A DNA stretch of 63,686 bases. Source: Mnemiopsis leidyi (Eukaryota; Ctenophora; Tentaculata; Lobata; Bolinopsidae). The DNA lies in contig JH153846.1 in the NCBI GenBank assembly GCA_000226015.1, positions 1-63,686 on the forward strand. Reading direction: 5' to 3'. The translations under genes were made by a program, and so were the position numbers. The notes under the pieces were generated by a model. The model made no database searches and was not told where the DNA came from. It saw only the letters and a list, made by a program, of their open reading frames with translations. Shown here piece after piece: positions 10,424-22,300 of the stretch (positions within the stretch are counted from its first letter, which is position 1; the number at the start of each line of letters is the position of its first letter).

Positions 10424-10552
10424 GTCAGTTACATAGTAGCGTCAGTCACCAAGTATTTATGTAGAGTCAGTCACAAAGTCTTAATGCAACTTCAGTCACA
10501 AAGTCTTAATGCAACTTCAGTCACAAAGTATTAATGCAACTCCAGTCACACC
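10424..10552. repeat. Tandem repeat, about 25-bp unit, about 5 copies
   Basis: The unit TCAGTCACAAAGTCTTAATG plus five further bases occurs in three near-perfect copies between 10466 and 10540. Degenerate copies lie on either side. Confidence 0.85.
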
Positions 10553-11459
10553 AACACTCCAAAGCTTTTTGTTGTCCCCCGCCTCAGGCCCCTTCACTGA
10601 ATAACACACTTTTGGAGAGTGTACAATGTTACACTTTTAAGAGAAATGAGTGTGAATAAGTGAAAAGAAGCATAAAGCAAATTATGCTTTCCGTGCCGTT
10701 TTTCAATGTGTGTCTAATTTTTGTTGCTTCGCCATATAACTGATTATATTATCTTTGTTTCTTAACTGACATTATATGATTGTTGGTTCAAAATACATTA
10801 TAGTGATAGATACAGATATCTTTTATAACTATAAGCTCACTGTTTTGTCTTTCTCTCAGTAATAAATAACATAGTTATGCTATTTTTTTCTGATATTGAA
10901 CATGGCTTACAAAGTATTAAGTTTTTATCACTAATTATTTGGCAATTTCTATAGCTATTTAACCGGGTAAGTGCATTCCTTTGGTTTAAGATGGAATTAA
11001 AAAAATTAAACACCGTGAAATAAGGAATAGAAGATGAGAATCATGTTTATAAAGCCCTTAAAGTTACACTTTTGTCATCGTCAGTTAATCCGTATGACTT
11101 CTGAATACAAACAATGGATATGGAATCGCTGATGAGTGATCAGGGAAGGGGAAAAGGTCAAAAAATTTGTTAAAAGTAATCTCATTAAATACATTCACAC
11201 ATAAAGCTGGGTACCCTGGTTATCCTTACTCCCTTATTACAACCGTATAATTTCGAGCTTATACTCTATACAAGTATAAACAATTAAACGAGTACCTCGT
11301 ACCAAGGTAATGATATTGAGAGGGGTACATGTCCATGATATCCGCTTCTTAATGACTGTGTGTATGTACATGTAAACTAAGTGTATGTTCAACTACACCG
11401 CATACATTAACCTTCAGGTTGGGTTCTACAGGAAGCATTTGTGTGCTTTTACTTTTCCT
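10553..11459. other. Intergenic, nothing recognised
   Basis: AT-rich, without coding or RNA signals that I can support. Confidence 0.5.
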
Positions 11460-11618
11460 CCCTAGGTTTCCTTACACGCACAACATTACTTCTACCCCCT
11501 AGGTTTCTGTACCAACACAACATTCATGTTCCTGGAAACTTTCAGTTTCCTTTCATAACAACCAACACAACATTTCTTGTACGCCCTAGGTTTCTGTACC
11601 AACACAACATTTCCTGTG
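11460..11618. repeat. Degenerate tandem repeat around CCCTAGGTTTCTGTACC
   Basis: CCCTAGGTTTCTGTACCAAC followed by ACAACATT recurs at 11497 and 11584. A diverged copy (CCTTACACGCACAACATT) lies at 11460, and a lone ACCAACACAACATT at 11560. Confidence 0.7.
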
Positions 11619-11813
11619 CGCCTGTCTGGATCTCTGAGTGTTAGGAGAGCCATGCTCGTGCAATCTGAACCACATTACTAGACACAGTGTGGTTCGTTAC
11701 GTAATCCAGAACTATGCAGATTGTTTGGCTGGACGTTGGTTACTACCTACCAAGTCTTTGTGTGGTGTAGGTTATGTTAGCCGGGCTGACTGCGTTTGTG
11801 TTGTCCGGGTCAC

Positions 11814-12712
11814 TGTTCTCTGTTCAGTACACATGTTCTCTGTTCAGTACACATGTTCTCTGTTCAGTACACATGTTCTCTGTTCGGTACACGTGTTCTC
11901 TGTTCGGTACACATGTTCTCTGTTCAGTACACATGTTCTCTGTTCAGTACACATGTTCTCTGTTCAGTATACATGTTCTCTGTACAGTACACGTGTTCTC
12001 TGTTNNNNNNNNNNNNNNNNNNNNNNNNNNNNNNNNNNNNNNNNNNNNNNNNNNNNNNNNNNNNNNNNNNNNNNNNNNNNNNNNNNNNNNNNNNNNNNNN
12101 NNNNNNNNNNNNNNNNNNNNNNNNNNNNNNNNNNNNNNNNNNNNNNNNNNNNNNNNNNNNNNNNNNNNNNNNNNNNNNNNNNNNNNNNNNNNNNNNNNNN
12201 NNNNNNNNNNNNNNNNNNNNNNNNNNNNNNNNNNNNNNNNNNNNNNNNNNNNNNNNNNNNNNNNNNNNNNNNNNNNNNNNNNNNNNNNNNNNNNNNNNNN
12301 NNNNNNNNNNNNNNNNNNNNNNNNNNNNNNNNNNNNNNNNNNNNNNNNNNNNNNNNNNNNNNNNNNNNNNNNNNNNNNNNNNNNNNNNNNNNNNNNNNNN
12401 NNNNNNNNNNNNNNNNNNNNNNNNNNNNNNNNNNNNNNNNNNNNNNNNNNNNNNNNNNNNNNNNNNNNNNNNNNNNNNNNNNNNNNNNNNNNNNNNNNNN
12501 NNNNNNNNNNNNNNNNNNNNNNNNNNNNNNNNNNNNNNNNNNNNNNNNNNNNNNNNNNNNTCTGTTCAGTACACATGATCTCTGTTCAGTACACATGTTC
12601 TCTGTTCAGTACACGTGTTCTCTGTTCAGTACACATGTTCTCTGTTCAATACACATGTTCTCTGTTCAGTACACATGTTCTATGTTCAGTACACATGTTC
12701 TCTGTTCATTAA
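11814..12712. repeat. 20-bp minisatellite spanning an assembly gap
   Basis: The unit TGTTCTCTGTTCAGTACACA is repeated about nine times before the gap and about eight times after it, with few substitutions. Because 20 is not a multiple of 3 and no phase contains a stop, all three forward frames stay open. The resulting long Cys/Ser/Val/His frames are artefacts, not genes. Confidence 0.95.
12005..12560. other. Assembly gap (556 N)
   Basis: A run of N inside the minisatellite. The true array length is unknown. Confidence 0.99.
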
Positions 12713-15302
12713 CATGTGATTGTAAAATTTCACATTTTTGGTAATTTTGATTTTTGCTTCTTATTGTAGTTTTCAGGAGAATGCTATAAGAGAATATGAA
12801 CAAGGATGGAATGTCAATTCTCAAGTAGAGAGAAAGTCGTCAGTTAACCTCGCTCGCGACAAATGCGTACAAATCCTGTCTATCTTATAAATTACGATCA
12901 GACGTTTCAGAGCTGTTCAGATTAATTAACCGCTGTCCCTACGACCGCTTGTACACTTTAACCGTAAATCTTTGAGAAATTGTCTAATCTAGACAGCTTT
13001 TTGATGTATCGTGAGGCTTTGCTTGAGAATTTCAGTAATCTCGTAACTAACTCTGAGTCACAGATGTAAATGTAGTATCAGTGAGGCTAATACGATGAAT
13101 TATCTAAACTGATTATATTTGGACGTATGATTCTCTATGGTTTTGGTTTATGTCCAAGCTCCAACTGTATGATCATATAATCGATTTCTTAACGTGACAG
13201 CTTAATTAGTTTTATTCTGATGGGTAGAATATAATGAACATGCATTAACGCTAACATTAGGCATCAATAAACCAGGTAAACTCGATTATACAAAGTGAAA
13301 TCTTAATGGTTTTTTTGCTATATATTGATACAGTTTTCCTGGAGAAATACCAAACTGAAGTAAGAATAGTGTAAAAATTTGTTATTCAGAGCAAATGCTT
13401 TCATGATGTTATTTTCCTTTGATAGATACTTAATGCTGTTATGATAAATAAATTAATTTCAGTAAAGTAGGGAGTGTGGATAATTAGGATGTAAGTTTGC
13501 AAGTTTGTACTCGATCTGCACACTGATTATCTCTCCACTAGACTCCTCCCGGATGTGCAGGAAGTCTTACTTCGTCTAAATTTACCCTCATTTGTGATTT
13601 TAATATTTACTTCTCACTGCATTATTTATTGTTTTATGAATTTGCTAGGTCCATGTTCGAGGGGGGTGTCTTATTTTAGTTCATTTGAATGATCGGTGGT
13701 ACAAAAAATATAATTTTTGGCCCGTATGGTGATTTGGCATTGTTGATTTGGCATTGTTGAAGAGAGAAGATTTCGGTTAGATCAGTAGGGATGTGAGCAT
13801 AATTTGGATGGAGCCCAGTTTAACAGTTTATGTACCAACGGTGAATGACTTGATTGATACCTAGGCAATAACTATGAACAACTTTAAGGGTTCTCAAACA
13901 TAATGTTAAAATGATCCTTCTTGAAGTTTCATCGTAATAGTATAGACTAAGATCAGATATAGGATCAGATATAAGACTAAGATCAGATAACATTTATAAC
14001 CACCCCCTCCTTAACTACATTGTCACAGTTAGTATGATCAGACTAATCAAAAATATCACTTCAAATCCTAATCTTCTCTTCTAAACGCTTAAACGATCCA
14101 GCTATCCAGAAGTCTAAATCGAGATCGGGTGTGACCAACCTTATCGCTTCTAAGTTACCATCTGCTTCCCGCATCGGCCTACTGCTGTCTGGTAACTGTT
14201 AATTTCATAAAATCGTAGATCACATGAAACCTAAGATACTACCTTCAATTGCTTCCCTGGCTTTCCTACACTGGCTCGTAACTCCATGTGACGTAAACCC
14301 CGCTTTCTCATTGGTCGTTGAGCTGATTCCTGCTCTCTGATTCGCTGGATGGCCACAAGAGTGAGAGTACGACAGGAAAGCTCTGCTTGGTGTATAATCA
14401 CAGCGATTACTGGGTCACGTGGTCTTCCGTCAGGTGGTATCCAGCTGGCGTATCATTGGTCAACTCCTAGTCACGTGTTCCCAAGTTTCCATTCTCATTG
14501 GCTGCTGGCGCGGGAATTCCAGCCTGCGATTCGCAATCTTGTACTCAATTTAAAGTCGAGAGTTAGGGTTTTGTAGTCGAGGTCCTGATCCTGCTCTTAA
14601 CCCACCTGACTGTCGGAGAAGTTGTTGGGTTTGTTTAGTTGGGTGGTTGTGGCATGTGTATGGGGTCACCCGAGACGCGGGTGATTATCCCTTACCGGTC
14701 GATTCTGCTGAGCTGTTCCCAGTAGTATGCTGCCATTATAAACGAATGTCATTTGCATCTGCGTTTGGCACGCCACTGTGTGATGGTACTCGAATAACTT
14801 GAAATCTTTCCTGCTTATTCAAGTTAGCCGTCTTGATACTTCACTTAGTCTTACTGGTTTTCTTTTCGATACCTCTCTTGCTGCTTGTAATAAATCTATG
14901 TACATCCATATCGATCACCAGCTTTCTTATGCCTGCGTTTGTGTTCGACTTTCCAATCTTTGGTCAACTCGATTCTCCATGTATATGAGAGTTTGCCATA
15001 CATTGTTATCATTTTGGGTGTGCAATGATAATGCACTCCGAGAGTCATTCACTGGGAGAAACTACAGTTTCATTTCTAATAAACAACGTTGTAAAAAACA
15101 CGAGATTAACTCATACTGTATTACGTAGAACCCCTGTACTTCTGTAGAACCACGACCCGGGGAAACTCAGGGACGTTAGATATTTTATTTACTAGGCATA
15201 CTACCAATAATTCCAATCAGGAAGGTTGCAGCTGAGTTAACAGTGTCGTGAAGTTAAGAGAGAAGAGACTGTGACAACTGATACATACAGACTTAGATAA
15301 TC
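12713..15302. other. Upstream region of the SLC38-like gene
   Basis: No coding exons found. 13,960-13,995 contains short repeats of GATCAGATAT. A CCAAT/E-box cluster is listed separately. The last 170 bases are the likely 5' UTR of the transporter. Confidence 0.5.
14310..14501. promoter_or_regulatory. CCAAT-box and E-box cluster
   Basis: Three inverted CCAAT boxes (ATTGG at 14310, 14455 and 14497) alternate with two CACGTG E-boxes (14416-14421 and 14472-14477) within 190 bp, about 0.8-1 kb upstream of the transporter ATG. This is typical of promoter or enhancer composition, but function is inferred only. Confidence 0.35.
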
Positions 15303-18256
15303 ATGGCTACTGAGGCAGAGGAACAAGCCCCTATTTCCGCCAAGCCCACGGTTCGTTTTGTTTGAATTTAAACTTTTTTACTAATCATGCTTTTAATCGC
15401 TTACCATCTCATTAATACTGCAGTTATAATTTTACGTTGCTCTTAAGTAACGAAACTACCAAACCTGGTAAAGACGTAATCGTGCTGTTTTAGGCAACGT
15501 ACGAGACCCTGGAGAATACCGGGGATCCTGAGAATGAAGTCTTTAATCCAATAGCAGATGAGGAGTCCAAGAGTACAACCTTCGGAGCTACCATGAACTT
15601 TATCAATGCTATTGTTGGAGCTGGTATAGTTGGTGGGTAATAGTGTTACTATTCATGTAGGTAGATTTTATATTCTTCATTCTTGTGCCTGTCTGCTATC
15701 ACAGAAAAAACTGAGATAGTACACCATAAATTGAATGTTCACTTCAGCGATACCCTATGCTTTGAAAGAGTGTGGACCGATTCTTGGTATATTTTCCTTA
15801 TTCCTCATCGGGGTCTTAGCTGGTGAGTTCAACCCTTTTTTATTATCACTCTTCAACATGCCGATGTTTTGTTACCTTTACAAATTCTGGACTGAAATTT
15901 CCTAATGGAAGCTGAGTAGGTGTGTACCGTAACATGAACCTGACCAGGTTACACGTTGCTGCTGCTCTACAAGGCTGGACAGTGGACCAAGAAGAGCAGT
16001 TACAAGGAGGTGGTAGCTGCGACGTTTGGCGACGCAGTAGTTCCAGTTCTCGTAGCCATGCAGTTCTCTTTCCCCTTCATGGCCATGATGTCCTACCAGA
16101 TTATAATCTCGGACAATCTCAGTACTATTGTCAAATCCATCGGTACGATTCTCGCGATAGTGCACGTGTACTCCTATTGTACAAATATTTTTTCTAGTTT
16201 ATCCCTCAAAATAAAAGTATTGCTCTTAACTAGCATTCTGCAACTCCTTGTATGAATATTAAGTTCTCATAATATCCATATAAACTGATAAATCTCAAGA
16301 ATATGATCTGTCTTCTTGCAGCGTGGGACTCTCCAGTAGCAGACAGAAGGCTCCTCCTGCTCCTCTCGACAGTTTTTATTGTCCTACCCCTCTCCTACTT
16401 CAAGTTCATTCAGTCCTTATCCAAGATATCTCTAGCTTCTGTCATCTCTGTTGTGTTCCTCGTCTGTACTGTCATCTACAAGGCTGCTACACAAACTCAG
16501 TGAGTCCTCTATCTTTTACCACGTCAGGTTGGCTTTGATGTATTTAATTTTAAGTGTGTGTTCTCACGTGAAATTGGTTTAAGAAAATCATCCTATTCAT
16601 TAAATTCATTTCAGCCAAACAAGCCCTCCTTCATACGGTCTGGGAAACTTTGTCATTCAGTCGTGGGGTATAATTCTGTTTGGTAGGTACCGATTTGTAC
16701 TTTTTGTGATGATCTGACCGCGTAAAGCAGCGAGCCGAAAAATCAGCCATAACAAAACCAAAGCGATAAGTAACTCTTATTCATTATTAAATATTTCTCT
16801 TACCCCAGCCTACGTCTGTCATCACAACAGCTTCTTGATCATGAACTCGCTGAAGGAGAGGACGGAGAAGAATTACAACATGGTCGTTTGGACCAGCATC
16901 AGTGTCGCTTGTGTCCTCATGAGCATCTTCGGGATCTGTGGTTACATCATCTTTACTGACAACGTTATAGGTAACCTGTCGTGTATGACGCCTCGAACAT
17001 GGCTATGAATACAACCCAAGACAATATGATATGTTTTTCAAAGCTTCTAACTAAATCTACTCCTATTTCTTATAGTCCTACATGTCTACAGTTCTATTGA
17101 TGGAAGATGTCAATAGAACAGGAGTACATTCATATTATACTATTTCCGCTGAAGTATATTTCGGTTTTCTTTATGACGAATTATATTTTCTTTTCAGGAA
17201 ATATTCTCCAAAATTTCTGTCCCTGCGACACGCTGGTTAACTTTGCTCGTGTAGCCTTTATAATCGGTGTTGTCACAACCTTCCCTCTCGAATGTTTCGT
17301 ATGCCGAGATGTAAGATTTTTATTATAAAGTAGACCTAAACTGATTTGTTTTTCGCTCACATTTGGATAATAGAATGCCCATTTCTTGTTATTGCCATTA
17401 CTCTATCGAATGAGTTGCGTATTCATCCTTTTCCCAGCCTGTCAATATCTCGTCCATTTCACTGCCCACTATATCTATACCACGCTTTCAAAATTCCCTC
17501 GGTCAGATTATCCAGTCGACGTTGTTTAACGGCCGAGAACCGTCCGAGATACGCCACGCGGCAATCACGTGTGGTATTGTTGCGGCCACATCTCTAATCT
17601 CCCTCGTCACTGACAAGCTCGGTCTTCTTCTCGAGGTGGGTTGTTTGTATCAACTTGTGTTTTAATAACGATATTTAGTATTCGATAGAAATTATTAACT
17701 TGTCTGTACCATAATTTCGGATCGAGCGGTCGCAGTGTGACACTTCCTTACATTTATTACATAATCACAAAAATATACCAAATCGAGCGAATCACTTAAC
17801 CCGTATCCCAAATCAGGTGGCAGGAATTGTAGCTGCTATACCATATGCCTTCATATTCCCACCAGCCCTCTATCTCAAACTAGACCCAAACGGCTCTCAA
17901 GCTCACGTCGGGAAGATATCCGCTATTTTGATGCTCACTTTCGGATGCATCTTCTTCGTCCTCGGCATGACTGGTTGGTGTTAACTTTCTGTTCTGATGT
18001 TTTGGATCACTCTAATCCATCCACTTGATTACCTTCTGAACTAAAATATTTACATTTATAAATTCCTTCGGCTAGCCATAAACTCTAGAAAGACACGTTA
18101 TTTCTTTCGCCGACCTTTCACACCTAATATCATTTTGTCGGATGACACTTGATTCAGATCGATAGCAGATCGATGATATTGCATCCGATCATTTTATAGA
18201 GTTTTTATTATTTTCTCTCTCTTCCATTCTCAGCTCCCCATCCCTTTATTCATTAG
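15303..18256 (+). CDS. SLC38A11-like sodium-coupled amino-acid transporter
   Basis: Eleven exons chain in phase: 15303-15350, 15494-15632, 15748-15822, 15948-16142, 16322-16499, 16615-16682, 16809-16970, 17198-17310, 17507-17635, 17817-17973 and 18234-18256. They encode 428 residues. After a roughly 50-residue acidic cytosolic tail, TM1 carries GATMNFINAIVGAGIVAIPY. Further landmarks are QFSFPFMAMMSYQIIISD, ISLASVISVVFLVC, CHHNSFLIMNSLKE and FPLECFVCRD, which correspond to human SLC38A11 segments such as CHHNSFLVYGSLEE and YPIECFVTRE. Around ten or eleven membrane helices fit the APC-fold SNAT family. By family knowledge these import neutral amino acids with Na+ across the plasma or endolysosomal membrane; the substrate here is unknown. 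The last exon adds only APHPFIH before TAG, so the 3' end is the least certain part. Confidence 0.9.
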
Positions 18257-19338
18257 GCGGTTATTATGCCATATATAGTATTAGTAGAGAATGTCGCAGT
18301 TCCTAACCAGGTTATAAAAACTCAAAATCCTTTCTACATAGGGTATTATTAATATTTACAAAATTTACAACACTGATAAACAATAATTCAAATATCCAGT
18401 CGCCAAATTGGAATTAAAATAACCCATGGGGGAGGTTGTAAATCAGCAGAATTATCTCTATAGGTCTGATAATGAAAATAGTAAGGAACGTTTCTGAAAC
18501 GCCTGACTTGAGCTACTGTGTTGGGTTCTGCAATCGGACGCTGGCTGAGATGACAGGAGAACTGTGACGACAATCATGTTGGGTTTAGTTTGTCAATCTG
18601 CAAGCGGAAGCCTCCAGCGAGAGCGAGGGAGTTGCCATGAAGTTAAAACAATTTTGATAACTCTCAAATTTGTATAAGATGAAATGTATGTGATGAAGCT
18701 GGCGCCAAAATCGATTTTAAACATATGTATCGTGTCTGTGTAGAGATTGCTGAACCGCTATGGATGTTCTGTGTGTCGCTGAAAACCTTACTTTTGCTGC
18801 TCCAAAAAGATGCATCGCTACACCTACGTACAGAACTGGAAGACCTATCTTGATATTAGACAGCAACTTTTCTTTTCTTCTCATTCAGCTTGCTATTTTA
18901 CAGTCTTAAGCACAACAGTTCAAGACAGGAGGCTATGATTCTGGAGGCTATGCTTCGCTAATCTTAAAAAGTTGTTATTTTACTTAACATGTCTACGAGT
19001 TAATTTAATTATTGATTTGTCTATTTGTGTGTTTTTGTGCTTTTCGTAAACTTATTATTGCTTTTTTATATGATCTAAGATTTTTAATTCATGATTATCC
19101 TTGTGTACCAAATTGTAATGCAGTCTCTCACTAATATTAAACATTTGAAGATTTATTAAGTTTATTCCATTGTTTACTGAAAAAAAAAATTACTAAAAAT
19201 TTCCCTCTCGAAAATTGATAATGATACGTAAGGAATATAAAGGGAAAGGGTTCCGCTTTTGCTGATAAATTCGTAATATTTTGTCTCTGAGTTCTTACAA
19301 CAAATTACATGTTTAACATAACTTCTAATCCTTTTGAC
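18257..19338. other. Convergent intergenic region
   Basis: Spacer between the 3' ends of the transporter (+) and the EXD1-like gene (-). It presumably holds both 3' UTRs; no other gene seen. Confidence 0.55.
19152..19166 (-). promoter_or_regulatory. Two polyadenylation signals (-)
   Basis: On the minus strand AATAAA occurs at 19166-19161 and again at 19157-19152, about 175 bp beyond the last stop of the EXD1-like gene. The position suits cleavage of its transcript. Confidence 0.5.
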
Positions 19339-22300
19339 CTACTCTTCTTCTGAATTTGACCCTCCAACCGCAGAAATCCCACTAGAAGAGGAATCTCCGT
19401 CCTGCCCGGCTATCCTTACCTTCTTCTTCTTACCCTTCTTCTTCTTTTTCGGGGGTTTTCCTCCCGCTTTAGGGGCCTGAGGGGAGTAAAACATGAAAAA
19501 AGAACGTGACATTAACTTGAGACCGAGTTAATATATATACAAGATAGGTACTACTATTATTCTTACAAATGTACACGAAAGAAGGGAGTGCCCAATTGAA
19601 AGGTAAACTTTCGGTCACCTTGAAATTATCTGACGCTAAGAGAACACAATTGGTGCAAACACAGAGGGTCCTGTCTCGGATCATGGCGTCTGTAAACTCG
19701 CTACTTGGCATCATCCTAAAGCATTTGGTGCATCTGAAGATAAGGTTCTGTGTTACATTTGTGGATTAGTATGAGGTTGTTATGTGGTCACTCAAAAGGC
19801 TTGGGGTGAAAAACTGAACACTAATATATTGAATTTAAAATTTTGTTTTCTTTTTAAGATATTACTTCTGACAAGTAATTGGTGGCCAATTTTTGTAATG
19901 TGCTATTTTAGACTAACAAATTCCTACCTACAAATCCATTGTGTTGCCCACCTGACGCCGCCAAGAGGCTGGTCCGTGGTCCCATTGACACAGAGCACAA
20001 ACTTGGGGACTAAGTTGTTAACCTCAAACTTGTCGTATCTCCGGACGTCTTTGTCGTGGTAGAGAGCGTTGTAGAGCTCGGAGGAGACCCACCACAGTTT
20101 GTCCTGGAGGAGGTCTCCGAACTTGTAGCATCTCCACACTGTTATCAGGAACTTCTGGTACTCAAACATCCATCTCTTGCAGCTGAAATCATGCCAGTTC
20201 TTTCCCGAGCTCTCAACTTTGTAAGTACTTAAGATGGGTTCGGTTTTCATCGTATAGAAACTATCTTACGCTAGAAACACTTGGTTCGTGAATTATATCT
20301 TAATATCTTATTTATACAACGCGGTAATGCTCGGGGATCACGTAAATTTGTAGACGATCATATGAATTCTTAATCTGAGTTGTTAATGTTATTTGAATAA
20401 TTTGAGTCGATTATTGTTTTTTTTAATTTAATCAAAAAATATTACTTTTTCTCTATCCCGTTCTTTCTACTTCGCCAAGTTTTCTCATCCACAGTTTCCA
20501 TGATGTACTTCATATTTTCCCGCTCAGACGGTTTGACGTAGTACGTAAACATTTCATCCATGGTAAACAGGAACGTTTTTGAAACCACAGTTTTAACTAT
20601 TCCACCCTTTTCCTGAAAGTTGTGAGTATATGCTGGTGTACAATTATACATTTCATATTCAACCAATCGATGATGACCTAGCTGATTTTTGGGTTCGACA
20701 TGGAAGATCTAATTTGGATTCTGAAGCTCAAGCATATATTAATTCGAGAACTTTCACTTCTAGTTCTACTCTGATGAAGGATATTTACCATTTTTTCGTG
20801 AGGGAGGCCCATGTAAGTTTTTACTTTGCCCCTCTGCATTACCTCGATTATCCGAAGATCAAACATACCTGCAAGCACAAACTGAGAGATTCGTGATCAA
20901 ATATTAAAACCCACATGCTTTTCTGTGCTACTGTCATCGATCAAAGAGGAATAAATTTTAAGCGAAAGAAGGTATCCCCTTAAGTTGCGGGAATCCCCGT
21001 ATTTGTGCGTGCAGCCTAACAGTAACGAGTAACGACCCAATGATTCTGACCCAGATAGTTGTGTCACAGGAACTGGAAGCAAGATGGAACAGATGATAGT
21101 CAGAGACCAGTTTGCGAGATACCGGAGCACTTTCGAATGTTATGAACAATTATATTTTTATATTGAAGATGGCTTTTGATAAAGTTATCAAACCTTTGTA
21201 GATAAATCCGTGATTGTTAGTTAAACAATCCTTGACTTCTCTGGTGTCAAATACCACTTTCTCGTTGTACGGTATCTCCAAAAATTCTCGCATTCCCTGG
21301 TAAAATAAATCGTCAAAAATTTATTTCTTAAGAGATTGCCAAGTGATGACCAAGTGATGGCTTAGTTCAAGTTGCCTCTTTCATTATTGATATCGTATTG
21401 ACGTATAATTGTTTTATTCCAAACTTATTATATACTTAATTCTGCTAATGGCTAAAATCAGTTTACGCTAAAACGTCTCGAGTATTTATTTATCTTTAAA
21501 TCTATCCTTCGAAGTAAAAATCACAAAATTCAAGATAAATTATGTATGTACCCAATTTGAATAGCTTTTTATTGATATCGTATTGACGTACGATTGTTTT
21601 ATTCCAAACTTATACTTAATTCTGTTAATGGCTAAAATCAGTTTACGCTAAAACGTCTCGAGCATTTATTTATCTTTAAATCTATCCTTTGAGGTGAAAA
21701 TCGCAAACTTCAAGATAAATTATATGTACCCAAGTTGAATATATTGTCTAGCAGTGTCTAATGTACGTTACCCAGGTCGAATCTCTTGTCTAGTAGTGTC
21801 TAATGTACGTGAATATCATTTGTATCAGGAGACTAAACGTCGGGACAAGACTCAATTGTAGATTACTTAATCTGCCGTCAAAATAAACATTACAATTTAG
21901 CGACTGGTGATCCTTCCCCATTTTGCATTTTGTTGACTGGCACCTAGCTCTTTCAAGTGCACCCCAGGCTTTTAAAACCTACCAGGCCAGTCAGGACAGC
22001 GAATAGTGATCAGGTAAATGTGATCTCCGTTTAATCAAACTGAACCAGGAGGTCCTGGTCCCCTAGTTTATCAACGACTAGGGGGCGTGTTGTTAATGGG
22101 CTCAGAAACTGTAATGACATCAGTTTAGTTGGAATTGTCGAACGATACTTACGATTAATGATATTTGTTCATGTTTGTTGATGATTGAATTAAGTTAACC
22201 TCACTGCTTGCTGTGCTACAAATTTGGCACCTGTCACGTTGTGTACAGAGTTTAAGTGTCTGCTGTGCGACAGCGAGTTTTTTAGTTTCTCTTGAGTCAG

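Noticed and set aside
11814..12712. Array of steroid-receptor response elements (AGTACA..TGTTCT)
   Set aside because: Spacing between half-sites is 2, not the required 3, and occurrence is simply a property of the repeat unit.
11638..12744. Long open frames (up to 368 codons) over the minisatellite
   Set aside because: They arise because a 20-bp stop-free unit is open in all frames, and half of each frame is N.
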